From Gammaproteobacteria bacterium (GTDB lineage Bacteria; Pseudomonadota; Gammaproteobacteria; GRL18), in assembly GCA_028571885.1 (NCBI GenBank), contig JAPVVU010000036.1:1-13600 (forward strand): a stretch of 13,600 bases of DNA. The letters run 5' to 3'. The notes under the pieces were generated by a model, which ran no database searches, had not been told where the DNA came from, and was given only the letters and a program-made list of their open reading frames with translations. Positions 1 to 6,455 of the stretch are shown piece by piece (within the stretch, counting starts at the first letter, position 1; each line of letters opens with the position of its first letter). A program made the translations under genes and the position numbers.

Positions 1-39
1 ATCATTTGGTGGTGTAAATGAGATACTTTGCCTTGGCAT
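1..39 (-). CDS. ParD-like antitoxin, 5' end only (integron cassette gene)
   Basis: The minus strand opens with ATG at 39-37 and reads MPRQSISFTPPND before the window edge, so only 13 codons are visible. This opening closely resembles the N-terminus of ribbon-helix-helix antitoxins of the ParD type, where the RQSISF-like strand forms the DNA-binding beta ribbon. A GGAG Shine-Dalgarno lies about 8 bases upstream of the ATG. The gene follows an attC site in the same orientation, so it is most likely a cassette gene, and toxin-antitoxin pairs are common cassette cargo. The partner toxin (ParE/RelE fold) would lie beyond the left edge and is not seen. The start is well supported. The family name rests on 13 residues and is an inference. 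Confidence 0.6.
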   Translation of the reverse strand, partial: MPRQSISFTPPND

Positions 40-68
40 AATATATACTCCAAAATAATACTGGTTCA

Positions 69-98
69 ATATTACACCAATACTGCATCACAAATCAA
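69..98 (-). promoter_or_regulatory. Candidate sigma-70 promoter for the antitoxin cassette
   Basis: On the minus strand TTGATT (98-93) is followed after 18 bases by TAATAT (74-69). The -10 is preceded by TGG-TG, an extended -10-like context. Transcription would start about 20-25 bases before the ATG at 39. Cassettes with toxin-antitoxin genes usually carry their own promoter, so the placement makes sense. This is a pattern match only. Confidence 0.45.
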
Positions 99-106
99 TT
101 GATTTG
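91..106. promoter_or_regulatory. Perfect 16-bp palindrome over the -35, candidate operator
   Basis: CAAATCAATTGATTTG is its own reverse complement and covers the proposed -35 hexamer of the antitoxin promoter. Ribbon-helix-helix antitoxins autoregulate by binding palindromes in their promoters, so this is a reasonable candidate operator. It is AT-rich and could be chance. Confidence 0.35.
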
Positions 107-151
107 AGTGTTTTGAAACTGTTTGTGGATTTATTGTTGGGTATAATGAAA

Positions 152-236
152 GCTAACGTTTTAATAAGTGGCCGGCCGCTTTTGGCCGGTCCAAGTGTGC
201 GTGTTTTTCGCACACGAACTTAATTTATTTGTTAGG
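152..236 (-). other. Integron attC recombination site
   Basis: Read on the minus strand the site begins with CCTAACA (236-230) and ends with CGTTAGC (158-152). These match the complementary outer core boxes of attC (consensus RYYYAAC...GTTRRRY, one mismatch at the outer edge). Inner boxes TTAAGT and ACTTATTAA can pair. The centre holds two separate stems. One is GTGTGCG/CGCACAC (195-201 with 209-215). The other is CCGGCC/GGCCGG (172-177 with 184-189), extendable by G-C and G-T pairs. The total of 85 bp is within the usual attC range. A cassette reading frame ends at 225, within the first box region, and another cassette gene starts 113 bp beyond the far end, exactly as attC sites separate cassettes. 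The orientation (cassettes reading leftward, integrase rightward) is that of an integron. Confidence 0.75.
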
Positions 237-320
237 TTTTTTAAGTTTCTTCATGATATCTTGTAATACTTCATCCGGTGTTTTATTAAGTGTATATATT
301 GTTTCTGTTGCGAAAAGCTC
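225..320 (-). pseudogene. 3' end of an integron cassette gene, truncated at the deletion junction
   Basis: An open minus-strand frame ends at TAA (227-225) and reads ...ELFATETIYTLNKTPDEV-LQDIMKKLKKPNK. The frame stays open upstream to a TGA at 368-366, but from about 322 upward it lies on the antisense of integrase coding sequence. Only about 31 residues are therefore native. No start codon with a ribosome binding site is present. The stop falls inside the start of attC, which is typical for cassette genes. The lysine-rich tail does not identify a family. I infer that a deletion fused the interior of this cassette gene to the interior of the integrase gene. Confidence 0.5.
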
Positions 321-322
321 AT

Positions 323-619
323 TTTCAAAGTGGTCGGTTGTCTGTTGATCCAAGAAGCAAAGTTGTCAGGCGACATCATCTACATGAAAGCAGCTTGCAA
401 AAACACATCAAAAAAGCAGCTGAAAAAGCGATGATTGAAAAACATGTAAAATGCCATGTGTTGCGTCATTCATTCGCCTCCCATTTACTTGAATCAGGAT
501 CTGACATAAGGACAATACAAGAACTGCTTGGCCATTCTGATGTATCAACGACTATGATTTATACTCATGTGATGAACTCACCAGGAGTAACGGTAAGAAG
601 CCCGATAGATTTTGATTGA
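323..619 (+). pseudogene. intI: Integron integrase (IntI), C-terminal remnant
   Basis: The plus-strand frame from about 323 encodes roughly 98 residues matching the C-terminus of integron tyrosine recombinases. The stretch SVDPRS...RRHHLHESSLQK is the IntI-type region before the active site. It is followed by box II HVLRHSFASHLL, then DIRTIQELLGHSDVSTTMIYTHV with the conserved His and the catalytic Tyr of YTH, and a V-RSPID tail as in IntI1. Integrases of this family are about 320-340 residues, so about 70 percent is gone, including the first catalytic Arg, the core-binding domain and most of the IntI-specific insert. The frame can be extended upstream to a GTG at 290, but those residues (MYILFLLRKAH) do not look like integrase and come from the cassette side. 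The remnant cannot recombine. Family assignment is strong because of the IntI-specific HHLHES and STTMIYTHV segments. Confidence 0.85.
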
Positions 620-742
620 AATTGATGCTTGTAAATTGCTGCTTTCTGGAAATAAATCATAAACTGATATCACACTCAAATGTCAGGTATAGGTCAAGCC
701 CCCATATTAGCTGCTGTTGTATAATGATAAGTGTGTGCTGAT

Positions 743-1282
743 TTATTTATTCCGCTTTTGATTATTGGGCAGGCAGGGGTGTTTTGCATCTTTGAGTTCA
801 TAGGCCTGCCCAAATCCTTTCACATAATTACCATCAATGGGGGTCAGGCAATAGAGTCTGAAATCACCCAGACCCGATAAAACTTCTATGGTTTTACCAA
901 AACGTTCCTGAAGCTTATCTATTTTTTCCTGCCACAAAGAATGCTCCCTTGGCCAGATAGAGACAGTACAGGAATAGCTTAATCGTTTACGGGCAAATAA
1001 ATTACGGGCGCTTTGTTCATCTTCTATTAATAAAACGGATAGCTTGCTCTGCTTATCATGATGACAGTTTAAATTCACACTATGGCTGGCGAGGCCGCTG
1101 AGAAAAACATAAAAACAGCCCTTCTCATCTTCAATAAATGGGGCATAACTGGCTAGCGGCTGACACTCTGGTGAACTATCTGATGACAAAGTCGCCAGTA
1201 TGAGTGTTTTTTGCTGCTCACGGAATTGGCTGATTTCTTCTATAAGCATCTCTTGCGTCAATACTCTTTCTTTTTTTATCAC
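743..1282 (-). CDS. hutZ: HutZ/HugZ-type haem utilisation protein (split-barrel FMN-binding fold)
   Basis: The 179-residue protein resembles HutZ/HugZ, a branch of the pyridoxamine-5'-phosphate-oxidase-like split-barrel family that binds haem and takes part in haem use or breakdown in the cytoplasm. Visible hallmarks are LATLSSD.SPECQPLASYAPF near residues 30-48, FYVFLSGLASHSVNL near 57-71, an LLIEDE..ARNLFARKRL segment near 84-100, and the C-terminal YVKGFGQAYEL near 153-163. The length matches HutZ (about 175-180). The start is GTG at 1282 with an AAGG/GGGA purine stretch just upstream. An internal ATG eleven codons in is a weaker alternative. It lies 38 bp downstream of mak on the same strand and is probably cotranscribed. 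No TonB or haem transporter genes are nearby, so iron-linked regulation cannot be judged. Haem oxygenase activity is an inference from the family. Confidence 0.8.
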   Translation of the reverse strand: MIKKERVLTQEMLIEEISQFREQQKTLILATLSSDSSPECQPLASYAPFIEDEKGCFYVFLSGLASHSVNLNCHHDKQSKLSVLLIEDEQSARNLFARKRLSYSCTVSIWPREHSLWQEKIDKLQERFGKTIEVLSGLGDFRLYCLTPIDGNYVKGFGQAYELKDAKHPCLPNNQKRNK

Positions 1283-1320
1283 TTATCCCGCCTTAATTCA
1301 TTTCATATCAACCAGTGCCA

Positions 1321-2304
1321 TTAGACCACAACAGTCTTCTCAGCAGCAAACATCCAAGAGGCCGGCCACAACCAGGCCGCACCCCGAACACCACTGGAAT
1401 CACCATATTTTGCCTTCAGTAATTTTGTATTCACCTGATCTGAAAAAACATAGTCCTGCCATATTTCGGGTACATTCTGATATAAACGTTCGATATTCGA
1501 TAAACCGCCACCAAGCACAATAACATCGGGATCGAGTATATTAATAATACTCGCAAGCCCTTTGGCCAGCCATCTTTCATATTGCTGCATAAACAATTCT
1601 GCCTGCTTATCAGCATAGTCTGCCTGAGCAACAATTTCCTGCGGTGAGCCTGCTGAACCACCTGATAACCTGAAACGATTTAACATGCCCGGTCCGCTTA
1701 AAAAAGTCTCAATACAATCAAACTGACCACAATAGCACTGCACTGTCTGAGTATAATCTTCTGCTTCTACTCCTGCTTCTGAGCGCCAGGGCATTTGATT
1801 ATGTCCCCATTCTCCCGCGATGGCATTGGCACCCGTAATAGCCTGTTGATGTATGGCAATCCCACCGCCAGTACCGGTACCAAGTATAACCCCAAAAACA
1901 ACCTCACATCCCGCAGCAGCACCATCTGTGGCTTCTGAAACAGTCAGACAGTTGGCGTCATTATTAATGCGCACAGATTGCCCCAACAGGGCTTGCAGAT
2001 CATCCTGTAGAGGCTGACCAATCAGGCAAATTGAATTTGCATTTTTTATCAGGCCTGTTTTAAGTGACACTGCACCTGGTATACCGATACCGATGCTAAA
2101 GTCATGCAACTCATCAGCAGACGTGAGCAGCATGTTTTGGCAAAGATTTTTTTTTGTATGCTCAACCAGCTCAACAATGGCACTCAGCGTTTGAGCATAG
2201 TCACCCTGCGGCGTATCAATTCGATGCCTGAAGACCTCCTGGCCATTACTCATCAGGGCAATGATCTCAATTTTTGTCCCACCCAAATCAATTCCAAGGC
2301 GCAT
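1321..2304 (-). CDS. mak: ROK-family fructokinase (Mak type)
   Basis: This is a cytoplasmic sugar kinase of the ROK family that phosphorylates fructose to fructose-6-phosphate with ATP. The 327 residues run collinear with Mak. The order is the phosphate-binding MRLGIDLGGTKIEIIAL at the N-terminus, GIGIPGAVS and KNANS (residues about 72-92), NDANCLTVSEA.DGAAAG with the sugar-contacting/catalytic Asp (about 115-132), GTGTGGGIA, and GEWGHN. These are followed by the zinc-binding CYCGQFDCIETF, a standard C-x-C-x4-C spacing, then LDPDVIVLGGG and GDSSGVRGAAWLWP at the end. The length is normal for Mak. The start ATG at 2304 is the first residue of the conserved strand, with a GGGAAGAG purine run about 12 bases upstream. 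It is followed by the HutZ-like gene and preceded by a MITE-like repeat. Fructose is the most likely substrate, but other ROK hexokinases share these motifs. Confidence 0.88.
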   Translation of the reverse strand: MRLGIDLGGTKIEIIALMSNGQEVFRHRIDTPQGDYAQTLSAIVELVEHTKKNLCQNMLLTSADELHDFSIGIGIPGAVSLKTGLIKNANSICLIGQPLQDDLQALLGQSVRINNDANCLTVSEATDGAAAGCEVVFGVILGTGTGGGIAIHQQAITGANAIAGEWGHNQMPWRSEAGVEAEDYTQTVQCYCGQFDCIETFLSGPGMLNRFRLSGGSAGSPQEIVAQADYADKQAELFMQQYERWLAKGLASIINILDPDVIVLGGGLSNIERLYQNVPEIWQDYVFSDQVNTKLLKAKYGDSSGVRGAAWLWPASWMFAAEKTVVV

Positions 2305-2429
2305 AAATAATTACTCTTCCCTTACTTTGTTTAAAAAAGGCATATTTGGGATTAGTGTAAAAAAGAGAACGCTGAATAGCAATAAGGAAAATAGTGCTGA
2401 TGGCAATTCCCCTCAGGGCAAGAGGCGTT

Positions 2430-2594
2430 AGGGGAAATAGTGAGCATTCATTATTTAATGATCCGCATCAGAACCTGGCGTTTTTTATTGTGCTCGGACT
2501 GCGTCAAATCGCCCAATAATAAACGCCAGGTTCTAATGCTCATTGTTCACTGTTTCCCCTCATGGGGCCTACTTTTGGAGGAACAGTTATTTAG
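2430..2594 (-). repeat. MITE-like palindromic element, copy 1
   Basis: The element lies 7 bp beyond the stop of the DUF5610-like gene. Read on the minus strand it begins CTAAATAACTGTTCCTCC at 2594, with a CCCCATGAGGGG motif and AAACAGTGA. It continues into a 26-bp inverted repeat (2465-2490 with 2514-2539, two mismatches) around a 23-base loop (2491-2513). It then reaches AATGCTCACTATTTCCCCT, after which similarity to copy 2 stops at about 2430. The loop is identical to that of copy 2 at 9459-9481 in the other chromosomal orientation. This copy keeps one full terminal repeat (48 bp) and has lost the other. No transposase is encoded, so it is probably a non-autonomous element. It may also act as a transcription terminator. 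Confidence 0.75.
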
Positions 2595-2601
2595 AAAGTG
2601 T

Positions 2602-3852
2602 TTAGCTCTGTATTTCAATGCCCGTTAAAGAAGCTTCAGCTTCATTACTATGACGTTCTTTCAATTGTGCAAGTAGTGAATCAAGCAGCGTAGAAGACTC
2701 TTTTTCCAGTTTTTTCATTTCATCAGAATGCAATAATTGATTCATGCCTTTGAGTAAATCAGCAATACCCTGTTCAGAATCGGCAAAGTTATTTATCGTG
2801 AAGGGGTTTTGGAAAAGATGGTCCATTTGTTTAATAAAATCGCTCATCTCTTTAAAACCTGCCTGCTCTGCAGGAAGCTTTTCCTGAGGCTGGTTTTGAT
2901 AAGCACTATAAGTGCTGATGGCCGTTGAACGTGTTTCCTGATAACTGAGATCCAGTGAAAAACGCGTCAGTTCTTCACTATCAAAGTCCATCTCCATGGC
3001 TTTTTTAAAAGCTTGCTGTACATTACCGGAAAAGAAGTGATCAGAAACTTTAGCAATATCTTTTAATAAATCATCAATGGCTTTTTGTTCATCTTCATCC
3101 AGCTCACCCTGAACCTGATAACTGATCCCCGTGCTGGCTGAAATACTGCGTGACTGGCTAAAAACTGAACCGTCTTCATTTTGCATAAAACGTTGTGCTG
3201 ACTGAGCACTTTGCTGCCTGAACAGATCAATGAGTATTTTATCGCCGTCATTTGTGGTAATTTCAATTTTAGTACTTTCATCACGTGAAAAACTGCTCTG
3301 CATAGAGGCTTGCTGTATGCGTGAAGGATCCTCTTCATCCTGCTCCTTAGCAATGGCATCCTCAATCAAGATGCCATTAACTTCTTTGTCCAGACGATCC
3401 AGTCCCTGTTGAATCAAATCATAAGTGGAGTCAACATCCTCTTTCACCTTGCCATTCAAGACACTCAGGCTTTCTAAAATATCCCTGGCCTCAGCAAATC
3501 CACGTTCAATTCCTTCTCTGGCCTTAGCCATTAATTCATTTTGTTTATTACTATCATCTTCTGACAAAATGCGTCCTGAAACAAAACCTAAAATACGTTC
3601 AGACACTTTCTCCGGGGTAAAATCATCGGCTTTAAGTCCTTTGAGCTCAATGCCTTCATCTTGAAAATACTTCTCAAGTTTATCGGCAATTTCTCGATTC
3701 AGCAGCGCCTGAGTTTTTTCAGGTGTTAACATACCAATTGACACCTTATCATCGGCCTGAGGTATCGATGTTTTAGACGTAAGGTTATGCTTGTACAGAT
3801 TATTAGCCAAAAGCTGATTTTGTACGCTTATACCTGATAACGCTGTATCCAT
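2602..3852 (-). CDS. DUF5610-like protein of unknown function
   Basis: This 416-residue, soluble, acidic and strongly helical protein has no signal peptide or membrane segment. Residues about 45-140 (TPEKTQALLNREIADKL, then FTPEKVSERILGFVSGRI, then AREGIERGFAEARDIL) resemble the DUF5610 domain. The middle is rich in Asp and Glu, with EITTNDGDKILIDLF and a YQVQGELDEDEQKAIDDLL helix. The C-terminal part holds further helices (ADLLKGMNQLLHSDEM). I start at ATG 3852 because GGAG lies 6-7 bases upstream. Two in-frame ATGs further upstream lack such a site. It is divergent from the oxidoreductase gene and ends 7 bp before a MITE-like repeat. Proteins of this type often occur in flagellated bacteria, and a flagellin gene is about 9 kb away, but a flagellar role is only a guess. 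Confidence 0.7.
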   Translation of the reverse strand: MDTALSGISVQNQLLANNLYKHNLTSKTSIPQADDKVSIGMLTPEKTQALLNREIADKLEKYFQDEGIELKGLKADDFTPEKVSERILGFVSGRILSEDDSNKQNELMAKAREGIERGFAEARDILESLSVLNGKVKEDVDSTYDLIQQGLDRLDKEVNGILIEDAIAKEQDEEDPSRIQQASMQSSFSRDESTKIEITTNDGDKILIDLFRQQSAQSAQRFMQNEDGSVFSQSRSISASTGISYQVQGELDEDEQKAIDDLLKDIAKVSDHFFSGNVQQAFKKAMEMDFDSEELTRFSLDLSYQETRSTAISTYSAYQNQPQEKLPAEQAGFKEMSDFIKQMDHLFQNPFTINNFADSEQGIADLLKGMNQLLHSDEMKKLEKESSTLLDSLLAQLKERHSNEAEASLTGIEIQS

Positions 3853-3981
3853 GATTAACTCCATCTTAATCAAAATTTCTATGCTGAACGGTTAATTTCT
3901 ATTAAAAGTGCTCAATTTCACCTGAATTCAGAGCTATTAGCGTCTTAAAGCTATTTTTCTTTATTTTTTTTGTTCTGTTTC

Positions 3982-4010
3982 TTTTCATTCTACCCAAAAT
4001 GAGATATATT
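3982..4010 (+). promoter_or_regulatory. Candidate promoter for the oxidoreductase gene
   Basis: TTTTCA (3982-3987) and TATATT (4005-4010) are 17 bases apart, 62 bp before the chosen start codon. The -10 matches the consensus at 5 of 6 positions and the -35 at 4 of 6. The -10 lies in the left arm of an inverted repeat (4001-4031). Confidence 0.4.
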
Positions 4011-4031
4011 CTACCGACAAAAATATATCTC
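4001..4031. promoter_or_regulatory. 10-bp inverted repeat over the -10 and leader
   Basis: GAGATATATT (4001-4010) and AATATATCTC (4022-4031) are exact reverse complements separated by 11 bases. They cover the proposed -10 and the start of the transcript of the gene at 4073. This could be a repressor operator. In the plus-strand RNA it could also form a weak hairpin followed by CUUUUUGUUU, that is, an attenuator. The stem is very AT-rich. Confidence 0.35.
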
Positions 4032-4072
4032 CTTTTTGTTTGATGCTTATTAATGGAGTCATGAGGAAAGCA

Positions 4073-5080
4073 ATGCGTCATCGAGTACAGATCAAACCAA
4101 GTGAACACCAGTTTTATGTCGAAACGAATGAAACCGTGCTTGATGCTGCGTTGCGCCAGGGCATAAATCTTCGTTATGGGTGTCGCAATGGTGCCTGTGG
4201 CGCCTGTAAGGGTAAATTGCTAACGGGTGATATTTACTATGATAACGATCCGATAGCATTAACTGATGATGATCAAGAACAAGACCTTGTGTTGTTCTGT
4301 AGCGCTTTAGCAGATTCGGAACTGGTAATTGAGGTAGAAGAAGTTGAGCTGGACAGTGCCATTGAAATAAAGACGCTGCCCTGTCGAGTCCATGAAATGG
4401 AACATCTTGCAGATGATGTCATGCAAATTTTCATTAAACTGCCTGCTGCTGAGCGTCTACAATTCCTACCCGGCCAATACATTGATATTTTATTAGAAGA
4501 TGGTCGTCATCGCAGTTTTTCTCTTGCCAATGCCCCTCATGATGATGAATTTTTAGAATTACATATCCGTTTAGTTGAAAACGGACTGTTTACACCTAAA
4601 GTATTCAATTCAATGCAAAACAAAGATTTACTACGCATAGAAGGTCCCCATGGCAGTTTCTTTTTCCATGAAGATTCCAATAAAGATATTTTGTTAATGG
4701 CCGGTGGAACTGGTTTTGCACCCATAAAAGGTATCATTGAACATCTGATCAGTGAGCAGGTAACCCGCCCTATTTATCTCTATTGGGGCGTTCGAACTGA
4801 AGCTGATCTTTATATGAGTGAACTGGCTGAAAAATGGGTTGCTGAACAGACAAACATCCAGTTTGTGCCTGTTTTATCGGATGCGGATGATAGCTGGTCA
4901 GGTAGAACAGGTTATGTCCATGAGGCCGTGTTAGCTGATTTTGACGATTTATCTGCTTTTGATATCTACACCTGCGGTCCCCCCGCTATGATTAAATCAG
5001 CCGAACAGAGTTTTCTGGAAAAAGGTATGAACAAAAAGCAGTTCTTTTATGATTCTTTTGATTTCGCTAATGACCAGTAA
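4073..5080 (+). CDS. 2Fe-2S ferredoxin/FAD/NAD(P)H oxidoreductase (CDP-6-deoxyglucoseen reductase-like)
   Basis: The 335-residue protein is a soluble electron-transfer reductase with three modules. The first is an N-terminal plant-type ferredoxin domain with cluster ligands Cys37, Cys42, Cys45 and Cys76 (YGCRNGACGACKG ... LFCSA). The second is a ferredoxin-reductase-type FAD domain with GQYIDI and the RSFSLANAP flavin motif (Arg147-Ser150). The third is an NAD(P)-binding domain with AGGTGFAPIKG (210-220), YWGVRTEADLY and YTCGPPAMI (299-307). Electrons would pass from NAD(P)H through FAD to the iron-sulphur cluster and then to a partner. This order and length match proteins annotated as CDP-6-deoxy-delta-3,4-glucoseen reductase or NAD(P)H-flavin reductase. 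Start ATG 4073 is chosen because AGGA lies six bases upstream. A TTG at 4040 and ATGs at 4043 and 4061 are less well placed. No deoxysugar genes are nearby, so the true substrate is unknown. Confidence 0.85.
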   Translation: MRHRVQIKPSEHQFYVETNETVLDAALRQGINLRYGCRNGACGACKGKLLTGDIYYDNDPIALTDDDQEQDLVLFCSALADSELVIEVEEVELDSAIEIKTLPCRVHEMEHLADDVMQIFIKLPAAERLQFLPGQYIDILLEDGRHRSFSLANAPHDDEFLELHIRLVENGLFTPKVFNSMQNKDLLRIEGPHGSFFFHEDSNKDILLMAGGTGFAPIKGIIEHLISEQVTRPIYLYWGVRTEADLYMSELAEKWVAEQTNIQFVPVLSDADDSWSGRTGYVHEAVLADFDDLSAFDIYTCGPPAMIKSAEQSFLEKGMNKKQFFYDSFDFANDQ

Positions 5081-5082
5081 AA

Positions 5083-5196
5083 TATTAGCGTTAAGCATTA
5101 AGCTTTAAGAAAAAGCAAGAAGGAGGTAGTGACAGAGTCTGTGTTATCAGGCATGTTCCTATTTTGTCTTTTCTTAAAACTTAACGCTTAACACTA
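5083..5196. terminator. Long inverted repeat between convergent genes, probable bidirectional terminator
   Basis: A left arm at about 5083-5115 (TAGCGTTAAGCATTAAGC then TTTAAGAAAAAG) pairs imperfectly with a right arm at 5168-5196 (CTTTTCTTAAAAC then TTAACGCTTAACACTA). This gives about 29 bp with few mismatches around a loop of about 52 bases. It fills the gap between the oxidoreductase stop at 5080 and the hemY stop at 5205. Placement between convergent genes suggests a shared transcription stop. The long loop and repetitive arms (GTTAAGC/ATTAAGC) also allow a palindromic insertion element. Confidence 0.5.
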
Positions 5197-5204
5197 TTCT
5201 TTCC

Positions 5205-6455
5205 CTAGCAAGCTGCATTCAGTGCAATCTTGACCGGTAATTCATCATTTAAGCTTATTAATTCTTTTGATTGAGCACTAAGAAGCAAGCCTTCACGATA
5301 ACAGTTCATTGCTTCAACTGAATCAGCTAATTGAGTTTCATACAACTCCCCTAACACCTGAAACGCTTCTGTGCTTGGTGAGACAGCAATACTTTCAGAA
5401 AGGTAATCGCGGGCTTTACCCCATAGTTGGTTATTGATACTCAAGCGTCCCAGAGTCAGTAATAATTCCGCACTCCGACCATTATCACTTAGCCATGATT
5501 CTGCTGTTGCCAGCTGTTTGACAGGGTCTTTTTCCTGACCAAGTCCATAAAGCAGTATAAGCGAGGTATGCCAATGATGTTTAATGCCTTCTCTCGTCAA
5601 TTCCAGAGCCAGCTCTTGCTCACCAATTGACAATAATTGCTGACAATAGAAATAGATCATCTCCGGCTCAGCACGAATTGCATTTGGCAAACGATTCCAG
5701 ATGGATTTGAGTTCACCCTGATTTTTGTTCTGTATCGCCTGTGTCATCAACTGCTTACTGAGTGATTGCTCATATTCGCTCAATACACTATGCTCAAAAA
5801 TATTATTTTTGCGTAACTCCGGCAGCAGATTTTCCAGATCTTTCAAACTGTTGAGCTGCTGATAAACACGAAAAAGCATTTTTAGAACCTGCTTATGTTT
5901 GGGCGCAACATTACGCAAGTGCATCAACGTTGCCAGAGCCTGCTCAGCCTGACCATCTTTAATCTGCAATTCGGCCTGAGTCAGGCCAATGGCAATATCA
6001 GCCTGAGGATCGCTTTTATGAGCCTGCAGTAAATAATTATCCCGGCGGTGCTGAGAACCCCCTTCCTGTGCAGCCCGTGCTGCAGCCAGATAATTTAAAA
6101 GAGGCATGCCGCTGCCATTGGCACTTTTGCGTAAATGTTTTTCAGCTTCTCGCCAATTGCCTTCTGCCAGCTCAATATAACCTTTATTACAATTTTTAAT
6201 TGCCTTAACAGTTTTACGATTCTGATTCCAGCTGCCCAGTTTAATGGGAAAATTAATGGTTTTTACCAGTAAATACACCAGTAATAAAATACCGCTGATT
6301 AATAAGCTCAAAGCAGTGACCAGAAGAACCAGGGTACCTTCAATACTCCAGTCACCGTAACTGAGCAGTGCGTACCCCGGGTCTTCCTTTGCGATAAGAG
6401 CAATATAAACAGCGCCGATTAAAAAGATTAAAGAATAAAAAAGCAGTCTGATCAT
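5205..6455 (-). CDS. hemY: HemY, haem-biosynthesis-associated TPR membrane protein
   Basis: The 416 residues begin MIRLLFYSLIFLIGAVYIALIAKEDPGYALLSYGDWSIEGTL. This is the typical HemY N-terminus: a membrane segment (about 3-23), the PGYALL..G.W.IE motif, and a second membrane segment (about 41-65). A long cytoplasmic helical part follows with tetratricopeptide-like repeats (for example AEGNWREAEKHLRKSA near 95-112, DGQAEQALATL, NQLWGKARDYLSESIAVSPS near 340). The length is normal for gammaproteobacterial HemY. Its exact role is unsettled; it is thought to scaffold or regulate late haem synthesis enzymes at the inner membrane. It should not be confused with the Bacillus protoporphyrinogen oxidase of the same name. 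The ATG overlaps the hemX stop by 4 bp (ATGA), so the two are translationally coupled. The last residues are ALNAAC with a terminal Cys. Confidence 0.92.
   Translation of the reverse strand: MIRLLFYSLIFLIGAVYIALIAKEDPGYALLSYGDWSIEGTLVLLVTALSLLISGILLLVYLLVKTINFPIKLGSWNQNRKTVKAIKNCNKGYIELAEGNWREAEKHLRKSANGSGMPLLNYLAAARAAQEGGSQHRRDNYLLQAHKSDPQADIAIGLTQAELQIKDGQAEQALATLMHLRNVAPKHKQVLKMLFRVYQQLNSLKDLENLLPELRKNNIFEHSVLSEYEQSLSKQLMTQAIQNKNQGELKSIWNRLPNAIRAEPEMIYFYCQQLLSIGEQELALELTREGIKHHWHTSLILLYGLGQEKDPVKQLATAESWLSDNGRSAELLLTLGRLSINNQLWGKARDYLSESIAVSPSTEAFQVLGELYETQLADSVEAMNCYREGLLLSAQSKELISLNDELPVKIALNAAC

Noticed and set aside
290..619. A small intact recombinase gene starting at GTG 290
   Set aside because: The first 11 residues do not resemble an integrase and the cassette frame on the other strand explains that DNA. 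Two thirds of the enzyme, including a catalytic arginine, are missing, so it is called a remnant.
620..742. Possible terminator or further integron parts between the integrase remnant and the HutZ-like gene
   Set aside because: I find no stable hairpin, attC box or reading frame in this stretch.
1200..1523. Plus-strand open frame of about 107 codons
   Set aside because: It lies antisense across the ends of the HutZ-like and mak genes, both with strong family motifs, and its own protein shows no recognisable features.
2440..2628. Short plus-strand open frame across the repeat element
   Set aside because: The frame is created by the palindrome and its translation has no family features. The DNA is better explained as a non-coding repeat.
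3902..4108. Minus-strand open frame of 68 codons upstream of the DUF5610-like gene
   Set aside because: It covers the promoter region and start of the oxidoreductase gene, is low in complexity and has no ribosome binding site.
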